Origin: Soonwooa sp023440705
GTDB lineage: Bacteria; Bacteroidota; Bacteroidia; Flavobacteriales; Weeksellaceae
NCBI GenBank assembly: GCA_023440705.1
Contig: JAEXRP010000008.1
Coordinates: forward strand, 62,001 to 126,000
Length of the DNA: 64,000 nt
Direction: 5' to 3'
Below, one piece after another: positions 17,976-26,574 of the stretch. The stretch's first letter is position 1; every line of letters begins with the position of its first letter. The notes beneath the pieces are model-generated. The model made no database searches, was not told the origin of the DNA, and worked only from the letters and a program-made list of their open reading frames with translations. The position numbers and the translations under genes are program-made.

Positions 17976-20135
17976 ATGCGGAAAATTAGCTTTGGGATAT
18001 TATGTTTTTCAATGATGTTTACTGGACTTACAGCGCAATCGCTAAAGTCACCAGATGGACAATTCGAGATGAATTTCAGTCTCAAAAATGGAGTACCTTT
18101 TTATAATCTTAAATATAAAGGAGAAACAGTTCTTGAAGATTCAAAATTAGGTTTGAGACTTTTCAAAGATTCAAATATCAAATTCAATACAGATCTCAGC
18201 AATGCCAATGACAAAGCGCAAGATCTTAACTACGGTTTCGAAAAAGTATCAGACAAAAGAGATTCTAAAAACGAAACTTGGCAACCAATTCTTGGCGAAA
18301 AGAAAAACTACATCAACAACTATAATGAGCTTGCCGTAAGCCTTAACCAAAAAGCAACAGACCGAAATATCGTTATTAAATTTCGATTATTTAACGATGG
18401 TTTAGGTTTTAGATATGAGTTTCCGCAACAGAAGAATCTCAACTATTTTGTGGTGAAAGAGGAAGATTCGGATTTCGATTTTCCAACAGATATGAAAGCT
18501 TGGTGGATAGCGGGCGATTACGATTCGCAAGAATACCAATATCAAACTTCGAATGTGTCAGAAATTCCAGCAAAATGGGCAACAAGTTATGATAGCAACG
18601 CATCACAAACGCCAGTTAAAGATGCTGTGCAATCACCTTTGATGTTGAAAAAAGAAGGAAAACAACCTCTTTATGTTAACCTTGGCGAAGCAGCACTTAT
18701 CGATTATCCTGCCTCGCATCTTGAGGTTGATGCTAAGAATTTTAAATTTAAAACACATCTAACACCAGATGGACAAGGCGCAAAAGGTTATATCCAAACG
18801 CCTTTTAACACACCTTGGAGAACTGTAATTGTGTCTAACAAAGCTGAAGAAGTTTTAGATTCAAAAATGATGTTTAACCTTAACGAGCCTACCAAGTATA
18901 AAGACACGTCTTACATCAAACCAACAAAATACATGGGCGTTTGGTGGGAAATGATTATTGGCAAGTCGCAATGGGCATATTCTACAGCGGATAATGTACA
19001 TTTAGGAAAAACAGATTTTAAAACTTTAACGCCAAACGGAAAACACGCAGCTAACAATACAAAGGTTAAAGAATACATCGATTTTGCTTCTGCTAACGGT
19101 TTTGATGCTTTACTTATCGAAGGTTGGAACGAAGGTTGGGAAGATTGGTTTGGACATTCTAAAGAATTTGTTTTCGATTTTGTGAGTCCTTATCCAGATT
19201 TCGATATCAAAATGCTGAACGATTATGCGCACAGTAAAAATATAAAATTGATGATGCATCACGAGACTTCAGGTTCAGCGACCAATTACGAATTGTGGGC
19301 AGATAAAGCTTTCCAATTGATGAATAAATACGATTATCCATCGGTGAAGACGGGTTATGTGGGTAATATTATTCCTCGTGGCGAACATCATTACAGCCAA
19401 TGGATGATCAACCATTACCGTAGAATTGCGGAGAAAGCTAACGATTACAAAATCATGGTTAACTCGCACGAATCTGTTCGTCCAAGTGGTTTGTCAAGAA
19501 CTTATCCTAACTGGATTGCTGCGGAAGCCGCTCGTGGAACCGAGTTTGACGCATTCGGAGGTAACAATCCAGATCATCATACCATCTTGCCATTTACAAG
19601 ATTTATGGGCGGTCCGATGGATTATACGCCGGGGATTTTCCAAACAAAATTGGATTATTACTTCCCGAACGACACACGTTTTGTGAAAACGACTTTGGTG
19701 AAGCAGTTGGCGTTGTATGTTGTGATGTATTCGCCGTTGCAGATGGCGGCGGATCTTCCTGAGAATTACGCAAAGCACATGGACGCTTTTCAGTTTATCA
19801 AAGATGTGGCGGCAGATTGGGACGATTCCAAAATTTTGGGAGCAGAACCTGGCGATTTTATCGTGACAGCGCGTAAAGCAAAAGCGACAGACAATTGGTT
19901 TGTTGGTGGTATTACAGATGAAAACAAACGAAATTTTGACCTCGATTTTTCATTCTTAGATAAAGGCAAAAAGTACGAAGCTATTTTCTACGAAGATGCA
20001 GCTGATGCCGACTATATCAACAATCCACAAGCTTACAAAATCACGAAAAAAGTTATTACAAGCAAAGACAAAATCAAAATGAACATGGTGCGAAGTGGCG
20101 GTTTTGCCATTAGCATTAAGCCTGTTTCGAAGTAA
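17976..20135 (+). CDS. susB: GH97 alpha-glucosidase (SusB-like, inverting)
   Basis: This 719-aa secreted/periplasmic enzyme (signal peptide to about TAQS, residue 21) matches glycoside hydrolase family 97. E430 in HHE, E499 in SHE, E517 and E523 in AARGTE have the same relative spacing (69, 18, 6) as the base, calcium-ligand and acid glutamates of Bacteroides thetaiotaomicron SusB. That identifies the inverting, Ca2+-dependent alpha-glucosidase branch. It removes glucose from maltooligosaccharide ends. It lies 92 bp after susE with a terminator between, so it may have its own promoter. Confidence 0.93.
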   Translation: MRKISFGILCFSMMFTGLTAQSLKSPDGQFEMNFSLKNGVPFYNLKYKGETVLEDSKLGLRLFKDSNIKFNTDLSNANDKAQDLNYGFEKVSDKRDSKNETWQPILGEKKNYINNYNELAVSLNQKATDRNIVIKFRLFNDGLGFRYEFPQQKNLNYFVVKEEDSDFDFPTDMKAWWIAGDYDSQEYQYQTSNVSEIPAKWATSYDSNASQTPVKDAVQSPLMLKKEGKQPLYVNLGEAALIDYPASHLEVDAKNFKFKTHLTPDGQGAKGYIQTPFNTPWRTVIVSNKAEEVLDSKMMFNLNEPTKYKDTSYIKPTKYMGVWWEMIIGKSQWAYSTADNVHLGKTDFKTLTPNGKHAANNTKVKEYIDFASANGFDALLIEGWNEGWEDWFGHSKEFVFDFVSPYPDFDIKMLNDYAHSKNIKLMMHHETSGSATNYELWADKAFQLMNKYDYPSVKTGYVGNIIPRGEHHYSQWMINHYRRIAEKANDYKIMVNSHESVRPSGLSRTYPNWIAAEAARGTEFDAFGGNNPDHHTILPFTRFMGGPMDYTPGIFQTKLDYYFPNDTRFVKTTLVKQLALYVVMYSPLQMAADLPENYAKHMDAFQFIKDVAADWDDSKILGAEPGDFIVTARKAKATDNWFVGGITDENKRNFDLDFSFLDKGKKYEAIFYEDAADADYINNPQAYKITKKVITSKDKIKMNMVRSGGFAISIKPVSK

Positions 20136-20141
20136 TCAAGA

Positions 20142-20177
20142 AATCCGATTTGTAAAAGTCGGATTCTTATAATTTTT
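20142..20177 (+). terminator. Terminator of the GH97 gene
   Basis: AATCCGA pairs with TCGGATT, followed by TCTTATAATTTTTTT. Repeat copy B starts right behind it. Confidence 0.7.
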
Positions 20178-20179
20178 TT

Positions 20180-20270
20180 GGAGCTATTCCCGCTTTCCGC
20201 ACTCGCTGTTGTAGCTTAGGCTTTTCCACGCTTTACAACGAGCTCAAACAATTGCTACAATCGGGGCTAG
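20180..20270. repeat. Dispersed hairpin repeat, copy B
   Basis: Outer boxes are GGAGCTATTCCCGCTTT on the left and CAATCGGGGCTAG on the right, nearly identical to copy C at 26371-26462. The inner stem TGTTGTA/TTACAACGAGCT is specific to this copy but self-complementary. GAGCTCAAACA is shared with copy D. Confidence 0.75.
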
Positions 20271-20295
20271 TGACTACTACATAAACAATAACTAA

Positions 20296-22146
20296 ATGAA
20301 AAAAATATTTATTGCACTTAGTATTTCCGTGGCGACCTTATACTTCGGTCAGATCCAGAAGGTCGAGCCTGCTTTTTGGTGGAAAGGCATGAAGAATCCT
20401 GAGCTTCAGATTTTAGTCTACGGAAAAGACATTGCCAAAAATGAAATCGAACTTTCGGACAATGTTCAAATCAAAAAAATTACAAAAACCGAAAATCCAA
20501 ACTATGTTTTTGTAACAGTTAACACCAACGAAATCAACGTTCCGAAATTTAATATCAATTTAAAAAACGGAAAAAAGCTCATCAATTCTTATACTTACGA
20601 GTTGAAAAATAGAGCAACTAATTCTGCAAATAGAGATTCATTTTCCTCAAAAGATGTTTTTTATTTATTAATGCCAGACCGTTTTGCTAATGGCGATCCA
20701 AAAAATGATAATACCAAAGACACCTTTGACAACGCCAATCGACAAGATAAAGACGGTCGTCATGGTGGCGATATTGCTGGCATTATCAAGAACTTAGATT
20801 ATCTTAATGAGCTTGGTATCACCACGATTTGGAGTACGCCACTTTTGGAAGATAACGAGCCAAAAACTTCGTATCATGGTTATGCGCAAAGCGATTATTA
20901 CAGAATAGATCCGCGTTATGGTTCTAACGAAGATTATAAAAAGTTAGGTGACGAACTTCACAAACGTGACATGAAGTTGGTGATGGATTATGTCACCAAT
21001 CATTGGGGTTCTAAACATTGGCTAATAAAGGATTTGCCTGCAAAAGATTGGATTCATTACTGGAAGGAAGGCGAGAAGGAAAACGGTTTCAAAAGAAGTA
21101 ACTACCGAATGACGTCTCAGTTTGATACCAATGCCTCGAAAATTGATGCTGAAAATTGTATGGATGGCTGGTTTGACACTACAATGCCAGACATGAATCA
21201 AAGTAATCCTTTGGTTTTAAATTATATGGTTCAGAATGCGATTTGGTGGATCGAATATGCAGGATTGGATGGACTTCGCGTGGATACTTATTCTTACAAC
21301 GACAAAAAAGGAATTGCAGAATGGACAAAACGAATCACCGACGAATATCCAAAATTTAATATCGTAGGTGAGGTTTGGATGCATGACCAAGCGCAAATGT
21401 CGTATTGGCAAAAAGATAGTAAAATTGCTGCCATTCAGAACTATAATTCTCATTTACCGTCGGTGATGGATTTTACTTTACACGATGCTATTGGGCAAGT
21501 TTTCAAAGAAGAATCGGGCTGGGATTCTGGGATGCAAAAAGTCTATGATAATTTTACAAACGATTTCCTTTATCCCAATATTGATAATATTTTAGTTTTT
21601 GCTGAAAACCACGATACACAAAGGTTTAATGAGCTTTATCGAGATTTTAAAGATTATCAATTAGCAATGAGTTTGTTGATGACAATCCGTGGAATTCCGC
21701 AAATCTATTACGGTTCAGAAATCGGCATGAAAGGTGACAAAAACAAAGGCGATGGCGATATCCGACGAGACTTTCCTGGTGGTTGGGCTGGTGACGCCAA
21801 CAATGCGTTTACATCTGCTGGAAGAACTGCCGACCAAAGCAAATACTTTGATTTTACAAAGAAATTATTGAACTGGAGAAAAACACAAAACGTGATTCAC
21901 ACAGGGAAAACTTTACATTATGTTCCAGAAAATAATGTGTATGTCTATTTCCGTTATGATGATAAAAAGCGTGTTATGGTTGTTTTAAACAATAACAAAC
22001 TTGATCAAAAATTAGATTTAAAACGCTTTTCTGAAGGTCTTGATAAATTTACAAAAGGAAAAGATATTCTTTCTAACACCGAAATATCTTTGTCAAGAAA
22101 CCTTGATATTAAAGGAAAATCCGCAATGATTTTAGAATTAAATTAG
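20296..22146 (+). CDS. GH13 alpha-amylase/neopullulanase (SusA-like)
   Basis: This 616-aa glycosidase hydrolyses alpha-1,4 bonds in maltodextrin or pullulan. The order is a signal peptide (about 1-19, ending YFG), an N-terminal beta-sandwich of cyclomaltodextrinase type (about 22-115), the TIM barrel, and a short C-terminal beta domain (about 530-616). The catalytic triad is visible as D330 in GLRVDTYSY, E359 in IVGEVW and D440 in ENHDTQR. The N-domain and length fit SusA/neopullulanase. It follows GH97 and precedes the NTF2-like and transporter genes. Confidence 0.93.
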   Translation: MKKIFIALSISVATLYFGQIQKVEPAFWWKGMKNPELQILVYGKDIAKNEIELSDNVQIKKITKTENPNYVFVTVNTNEINVPKFNINLKNGKKLINSYTYELKNRATNSANRDSFSSKDVFYLLMPDRFANGDPKNDNTKDTFDNANRQDKDGRHGGDIAGIIKNLDYLNELGITTIWSTPLLEDNEPKTSYHGYAQSDYYRIDPRYGSNEDYKKLGDELHKRDMKLVMDYVTNHWGSKHWLIKDLPAKDWIHYWKEGEKENGFKRSNYRMTSQFDTNASKIDAENCMDGWFDTTMPDMNQSNPLVLNYMVQNAIWWIEYAGLDGLRVDTYSYNDKKGIAEWTKRITDEYPKFNIVGEVWMHDQAQMSYWQKDSKIAAIQNYNSHLPSVMDFTLHDAIGQVFKEESGWDSGMQKVYDNFTNDFLYPNIDNILVFAENHDTQRFNELYRDFKDYQLAMSLLMTIRGIPQIYYGSEIGMKGDKNKGDGDIRRDFPGGWAGDANNAFTSAGRTADQSKYFDFTKKLLNWRKTQNVIHTGKTLHYVPENNVYVYFRYDDKKRVMVVLNNNKLDQKLDLKRFSEGLDKFTKGKDILSNTEISLSRNLDIKGKSAMILELN

Positions 22147-22184
22147 TTTTAAAACCGATGAGGTTTAACCCAAATAACTCAATT

Positions 22185-22709
22185 ATGAAGCACAAGATTT
22201 TTTATTTCGTTTTGCTATTAAGTTTGTTTTCGTTTCAAAGCATCAATGCGCAGAAGAAAGGATTTTATGAAAATGTTCAGAAGAAAAACATCAATAAGTT
22301 GTTAGACGATTTCAATCTATTTGCGGCGCAAGCTGATTATGACCAATATTTTGCGTGTTTCGCAGAAGAATCAACATTTATTGGGACAGATGCAACGGAA
22401 GTTTGGAACAAGAAAGAATTTATGACTTGGGCAAAACCTTTTTTTGAATCAAAAAAAACTTGGAATTTCACCTCTCTAAAACGAAATATTTACTTCAGCG
22501 CAGATGGTAATTATGCTTGGTTTGATGAGGTTTTGGACACACAAATGAAGATTTGTCGTGGATCAGGCGTTTTAGAAAAAATAAAAGGACAGTGGAAAGT
22601 CAAGCAATATGTGTTGTCGATGACGATTCCGAATGATGTTACTAACGAGGTTATCAAAGTTAAAGCACCAATAGAAGAGGTTTTAATTCAGACTTTGAAA
22701 GCTAAATAA
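22185..22709 (+). CDS. Secreted NTF2/SnoaL-like protein
   Basis: I chose the ATG at 22185 over an upstream one because it begins a clean signal peptide that ends SINAQ. The mature part (about 150 aa) has the cone-shaped NTF2/SnoaL-like pattern DYDQYFACFAEESTFIGTDATEVW...YAWFDEVLDTQ...GSGVLEKIKGQWKVKQYVLS, usually annotated as a nuclear-transport-factor-2 family protein. Similar small proteins often accompany Flavobacterium maltodextrin loci. It lacks recognisable catalytic residues, and its function here is unknown. Confidence 0.75.
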   Translation: MKHKIFYFVLLLSLFSFQSINAQKKGFYENVQKKNINKLLDDFNLFAAQADYDQYFACFAEESTFIGTDATEVWNKKEFMTWAKPFFESKKTWNFTSLKRNIYFSADGNYAWFDEVLDTQMKICRGSGVLEKIKGQWKVKQYVLSMTIPNDVTNEVIKVKAPIEEVLIQTLKAK

Positions 22710-22757
22710 ATTTACACGATAAAAGTACATCGTACATTTTAAAACAATATTTAAAAA

Positions 22758-24137
22758 ATGGCAAAAAAAATAAAACCAAATCTCTCCATGGCTCAGATTA
22801 TCAACATGAGTATGGGATTTTTGGGAATACAGATGGCGTTCGGACTACAAAACGGAAATGCCAGTCGCATCTTACAAAATCTAGGTGCCGATGTTGATAA
22901 ATTATCATTTTTCTGGTTGGTCGCGCCAATCACGGGACTTATTGTTCAACCGATTATTGGTCATATGGGCGATAATACTTGGAGCCCATTGGGACGTCGA
23001 AAGCCTTATTTTTTAATAGGCGCAATTTTGTGTGCTTTGGGTTTAGTTTTGCTACCAAATTCGGCTTCTGCGACAACTTTTTTCGCAGCCAATGTTTTAC
23101 TTCTTGCAGTTGTTTTCCTAGCAATAATGGACGTTTCTGTTAATATCGCAATGGAGCCTTTTCGGGCTTTGGTTGGTGATATGTTGCCAAAACATCAGGC
23201 GACTATTGGCTTCTCGGTGCAGACTATTTTAATAGGGATTGGTGCAGTTATCGGATCAGATTTACCACGTTGGTTAACCAAGTTAGGTGTTTCGAATGTC
23301 GCTGAAAAAGGTCAAGTTGCAGATAATGTGATCTATGCATTTTATATTGGTGCCGCAGTTTTGTTAGTTTCCATTATTTATACCATTATTTCTACTAAAG
23401 AATATTCGCCTGAAGAATTTGCTTCTTTTGAAAATGATGACATCGTGCCAGAAAAGTCCAAATTTTCTGATATGTTCCGTGATTTTGCAAAAATTCCAAA
23501 CCAAATGAAAAAATTAGGAATTGTTCAATTCTTCTCATGGTTTGCGTTGTTTACGATGTGGGTTTATACAACAAGTGCTTTGGCAACACATCATTTCGGA
23601 CTTTCACCTAATGATACATCATCACAAGCCTTTAATGACGCTGGTGACACAACAGGTTATTTGTTTGGATTGTACAACTTATTCGCCATTCCGTTTGCAT
23701 TTTTGTTAACACCCATTGCAAAAAGAATAGGGAAGAAGAATACGCATGCGATTGCTTTGTTGGCAGGAGGATTTGGCTTGATCTCGTTTTATTTCATCCA
23801 AGATGTCAAGATGCTTTGGATATCGATGTTAGGTTTAGGATTCGCATGGGCCAGTATTTTAGCAATGCCTTACGCCATGTTGATAGAAAGTATTCCGCAA
23901 CGAAAAATGGGCGTGTACATGGGGATTTTTAATTTCTTTATTGTATTGCCGCAGATTATCAACGGATTTTTTGGAGGACCAATTGTTAAGAAGTTTTTTA
24001 ATAATTATGCAGTCGATTATATTATCGTTGGTGGTGTGTGTATGGTTTTAGGAGGTTTGATAACTTTTTTCTTAATTAAAGAAGAGAAAGAAACACCTAA
24101 AGAAATAGAACAAGAAATAGAGCAAGTTCATTTTTAA
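22758..24137 (+). CDS. SLC45-like MFS sugar transporter (maltose/glucose uptake)
   Basis: This is a 459-aa inner-membrane major facilitator with about 12 membrane helices. GHMGDNTWSPLGRRKPY in the loop between helices 2 and 3 is the signature of the GPH/SLC45-like sugar:H+ symporter branch found in Bacteroidetes starch loci. It should bring maltose or glucose released by the GH13 and GH97 enzymes into the cytoplasm. It lies 48 bp after the NTF2-like gene and ends the locus, with a terminator behind it. Confidence 0.87.
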   Translation: MAKKIKPNLSMAQIINMSMGFLGIQMAFGLQNGNASRILQNLGADVDKLSFFWLVAPITGLIVQPIIGHMGDNTWSPLGRRKPYFLIGAILCALGLVLLPNSASATTFFAANVLLLAVVFLAIMDVSVNIAMEPFRALVGDMLPKHQATIGFSVQTILIGIGAVIGSDLPRWLTKLGVSNVAEKGQVADNVIYAFYIGAAVLLVSIIYTIISTKEYSPEEFASFENDDIVPEKSKFSDMFRDFAKIPNQMKKLGIVQFFSWFALFTMWVYTTSALATHHFGLSPNDTSSQAFNDAGDTTGYLFGLYNLFAIPFAFLLTPIAKRIGKKNTHAIALLAGGFGLISFYFIQDVKMLWISMLGLGFAWASILAMPYAMLIESIPQRKMGVYMGIFNFFIVLPQIINGFFGGPIVKKFFNNYAVDYIIVGGVCMVLGGLITFFLIKEEKETPKEIEQEIEQVHF

Positions 24138-24157
24138 AAATTTTAAAACTAAAAATT

Positions 24158-24193
24158 AAAGAAAAGTCAGCGTAATGTTGACTTTTTTCTTTC
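24158..24193 (+). terminator. Terminator at the end of the maltodextrin locus
   Basis: AAAAGTCA pairs with TGACTTTT across an 8-9 nt loop and is followed by a T-rich tail. Confidence 0.75.
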
Positions 24194-24258
24194 TTATCAC
24201 ACATCAATGTCAAGAATATTATATTTTCAGAAATTTGTCCTAACAAAATAGAATTATT

Positions 24259-24978
24259 ATGAAAACAATATTTTATAAAGCAGATAGCAGAGGTTACGCA
24301 GATCATGGGTGGTTAAAAAGTAACCATACATTTAGTTTCGCAAATTATTATAATCCAGAACGTATGAACTTTGGTGTTCTTCGCGTTATCAACGATGACT
24401 TCGTAGAAGGTGGAATGGGATTTGGTCGTCATCCGCATCGCGATATGGAGATTATTTCAATTCCATTAGAAGGAAAATTGAAACATGGTGACAACATGGG
24501 AAGTGTTGGCGTTGTGGAGAAAGGTGACATCCAGGTGATGTCAGCAGGGACAGGTGTTATGCACAGCGAAGAAAATGGTAGCGATACCGAAGCTGTTAAA
24601 TTTTTACAAATTTGGGTAATTCCTAATAAACAAGATGTTACGCCTCGTTATGATGAACTTAATTTTGAAGAAAAGTTAGTTCCGAATCAATTACTGCAGA
24701 TTTTGTCTCCTAATGCAGATGACGATGGCGTTTGGATTCACCAAGATGCTTGGTTCAATTGGGGAAAATTCACAGAAGATACAACAATTGATTACAAATT
24801 CCATAAAGAAGGAAATGGGCTTTATGTTTTCGTTTTGGAAGGTGGCGCAATAGTTGATGCGCAACAATTAGACAGACGCGATGCAATTGGTATTTGGGAT
24901 ACCAACAACGTCGAGTTAAAATTCCAAAAAGGCACAGAGGTCTTATTAATGGAAGTCCCAATGGATTTACCACAATAA
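24259..24978 (+). CDS. Pirin family protein
   Basis: This 239-aa bicupin of the pirin/YhhW type carries metal-ligand residues H58 and H60 in GRHPHRDMEI and H102 and E104 in MHSEENG. That is the standard set for quercetin 2,3-dioxygenase-like pirins, which hold Fe or Mn. Start and length fit the family. It sits alone between two terminators. The physiological role in bacteria is not settled; quercetinase activity has been shown for some members. Confidence 0.9.
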   Translation: MKTIFYKADSRGYADHGWLKSNHTFSFANYYNPERMNFGVLRVINDDFVEGGMGFGRHPHRDMEIISIPLEGKLKHGDNMGSVGVVEKGDIQVMSAGTGVMHSEENGSDTEAVKFLQIWVIPNKQDVTPRYDELNFEEKLVPNQLLQILSPNADDDGVWIHQDAWFNWGKFTEDTTIDYKFHKEGNGLYVFVLEGGAIVDAQQLDRRDAIGIWDTNNVELKFQKGTEVLLMEVPMDLPQ

Positions 24979-24991
24979 TTTTAAGAAATAT

Positions 24992-25028
24992 TTAAGCCTT
25001 GTAATTTCAGAATTATGAGGCTTTTTTG
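24992..25028 (+). terminator. Terminator of the pirin gene
   Basis: AAGCCT pairs with AGGCTT across an 18-nt loop and is followed by a run of T residues. Confidence 0.75.
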
Positions 25029-25040
25029 CCGAAAAAGTAT

Positions 25041-25048
25041 TATTTTTG
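25041..25048 (+). promoter_or_regulatory. Promoter -7 box for purD
   Basis: TATTTTTG matches TAnnTTTG 40 bp before the purD ATG. No -33 TTTG is found at normal spacing. Confidence 0.35.
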
Positions 25049-25087
25049 GCAGAATAAATTTATAATAGTAAAATAACAAATAACACA

Positions 25088-26326
25088 ATGAGAGTACTTA
25101 TCGTTGGAAACGGAGGTCGTGAATCTGCAATTGCACAAAAACTTAGTGAAGATCAGCGTATTACAAAAATGTATTTTGCACATGGTAACGCTACGACAGA
25201 GCAATTAGGAGAAAACATTTACGAAAAAGATATTGATAAACTTAAGCATTTTGCTATCCAACATAAAGTAGACATGACAATTGTAGGGCCAGAGGCGCCT
25301 CTTGTTGATGGTCTTGTTGATGAATTCAAAAAAGCTGACTTATGTGTTTTTGGTCCATCAAAAAAGGCAGCTTCTTTGGAAGGTTCAAAAGCTTTTTCTA
25401 AAAAATTCATGCAGACTTATAACATCAAAACTGCGAGAGCAAAGACTTTTGATGCTTATAACGAAGCGGTAGAATATGTAAAAGACGAAAAATATCCTTT
25501 AGTAATCAAAGCGAGTGGACTTGCTGGTGGTAAAGGTGTTGTAATTTGTGAAAACGAGCAAGAAGCGGAAGCTACTTTGCACGATTTCATGATCAAAAGA
25601 ATCTTTGGTGATGCGGGTATCCAAGTGGTAATCGAAGAACATCTTAAAGGTTTCGAAGCGTCAATTATCGCATTTTCGAATGGCGAAAAATTGTTCCCTT
25701 GCATCTCTGCTAAAGATTACAAAAAAGTAGGAAACGGCGACAAAGGTGCTAACACAGGCGGTATGGGATCTGTGGCGCCAAGTCCAGAATATACAGCTGA
25801 GCACCAAGCAGACTTCGAAAAAAATATCCTTGCACCAACTGTGGAAGGTCTTAAGAAGGAAGGTCTTAGCTTCAAAGGATTTATTTTCTTTGGATTGATG
25901 GTGACCAAAAACGGAACTTACCTTTTAGAATACAACATGAGATTGGGTGATCCAGAAACGCAAGTTTTGTTACCACTTTTGGAGAACAACTTGTTGGACG
26001 TTATCCAAGATTGTATCGATGGTAAGAACATCGAGTTAAAGTTCAAAAATCAAAAAGCAGTTTGTCTAGTAATGTGTTCTGGCGGTTATCCGAAGAACTT
26101 CGAGACAGGTTTCGAAATCCGTGGTACCGATAAAGTTAAACACAGCCAAGTGCTTTTCGCTGGTGCAAGATTGCAAGGCGACAAGATCCTTTCGGATGGC
26201 GGACGTGTGCTTAACATCGTGGCGACGGGCGACACTTACGACGAGGCTCGAAAGAAAGTCTACGAAGATGCCGTGCCGGTTGACTTCGACTACGGCTTTT
26301 ACAGAGACGATATTGGCAAATTCTAA
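25088..26326 (+). CDS. purD: Phosphoribosylamine-glycine ligase
   Basis: This 412-aa ATP-grasp enzyme of de novo purine synthesis joins glycine to phosphoribosylamine. Visible are the N-terminal VGNGGRESAIA motif (residues 5-15), the ATP-grasp nucleotide loop PLVIKASGLAGGKGV, and the metal-binding EYNMRLGDPETQ. Its length is that of the family. The next gene, guaA, also belongs to purine synthesis, but a terminator and repeat copy C separate them. Confidence 0.97.
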   Translation: MRVLIVGNGGRESAIAQKLSEDQRITKMYFAHGNATTEQLGENIYEKDIDKLKHFAIQHKVDMTIVGPEAPLVDGLVDEFKKADLCVFGPSKKAASLEGSKAFSKKFMQTYNIKTARAKTFDAYNEAVEYVKDEKYPLVIKASGLAGGKGVVICENEQEAEATLHDFMIKRIFGDAGIQVVIEEHLKGFEASIIAFSNGEKLFPCISAKDYKKVGNGDKGANTGGMGSVAPSPEYTAEHQADFEKNILAPTVEGLKKEGLSFKGFIFFGLMVTKNGTYLLEYNMRLGDPETQVLLPLLENNLLDVIQDCIDGKNIELKFKNQKAVCLVMCSGGYPKNFETGFEIRGTDKVKHSQVLFAGARLQGDKILSDGGRVLNIVATGDTYDEARKKVYEDAVPVDFDYGFYRDDIGKF

Positions 26327-26336
26327 ATACAGAATA

Positions 26337-26369
26337 AGAGATGTTGGGCAACCAATGTCTCTTTTTATT
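26337..26369 (+). terminator. Terminator of purD
   Basis: AAGAGA pairs with TCTCTT, and an inner TTGG/CCAA stem extends the hairpin. A TTTTTATTT tail follows, abutting repeat copy C. Confidence 0.65.
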
Positions 26370-26370
26370 T

Positions 26371-26462
26371 GGAGCTAATCCCGCTTTTCGTTGCAATCTT
26401 TTTGGATGCCAAAGCTTTAGGCCATTTCATCCAAAAAGGATTTTCACTGCAATCGGGGCTAG
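26371..26462. repeat. Dispersed hairpin repeat, copy C
   Basis: Outer boxes are GGAGCTAATCCCGCTTTTC and CAATCGGGGCTAG. The inner stem pairs AATCTTTTTGGATG with CATCCAAAAAGGATT. This is the cleanest of the four copies. It lies between purD and guaA, about 110 bp before the guaA start codon. Confidence 0.78.
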
Positions 26463-26574
26463 TTTACAAAATTCTGCTAAACTAAATTTTTAGTTTGATA
26501 AATAATATCAAGTTAAATCGAGAACGTTTAGAAAAACCTAAAAATAAAATTATTTCAAAACAATTATAAAACCT

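Noticed and set aside
26463..26574. Guanine or PRPP riboswitch in front of guaA
   Set aside because: Only about 110 bp of AT-rich sequence lies between repeat copy C and the ATG, and I see neither the conserved core nor a terminator/antiterminator pair.
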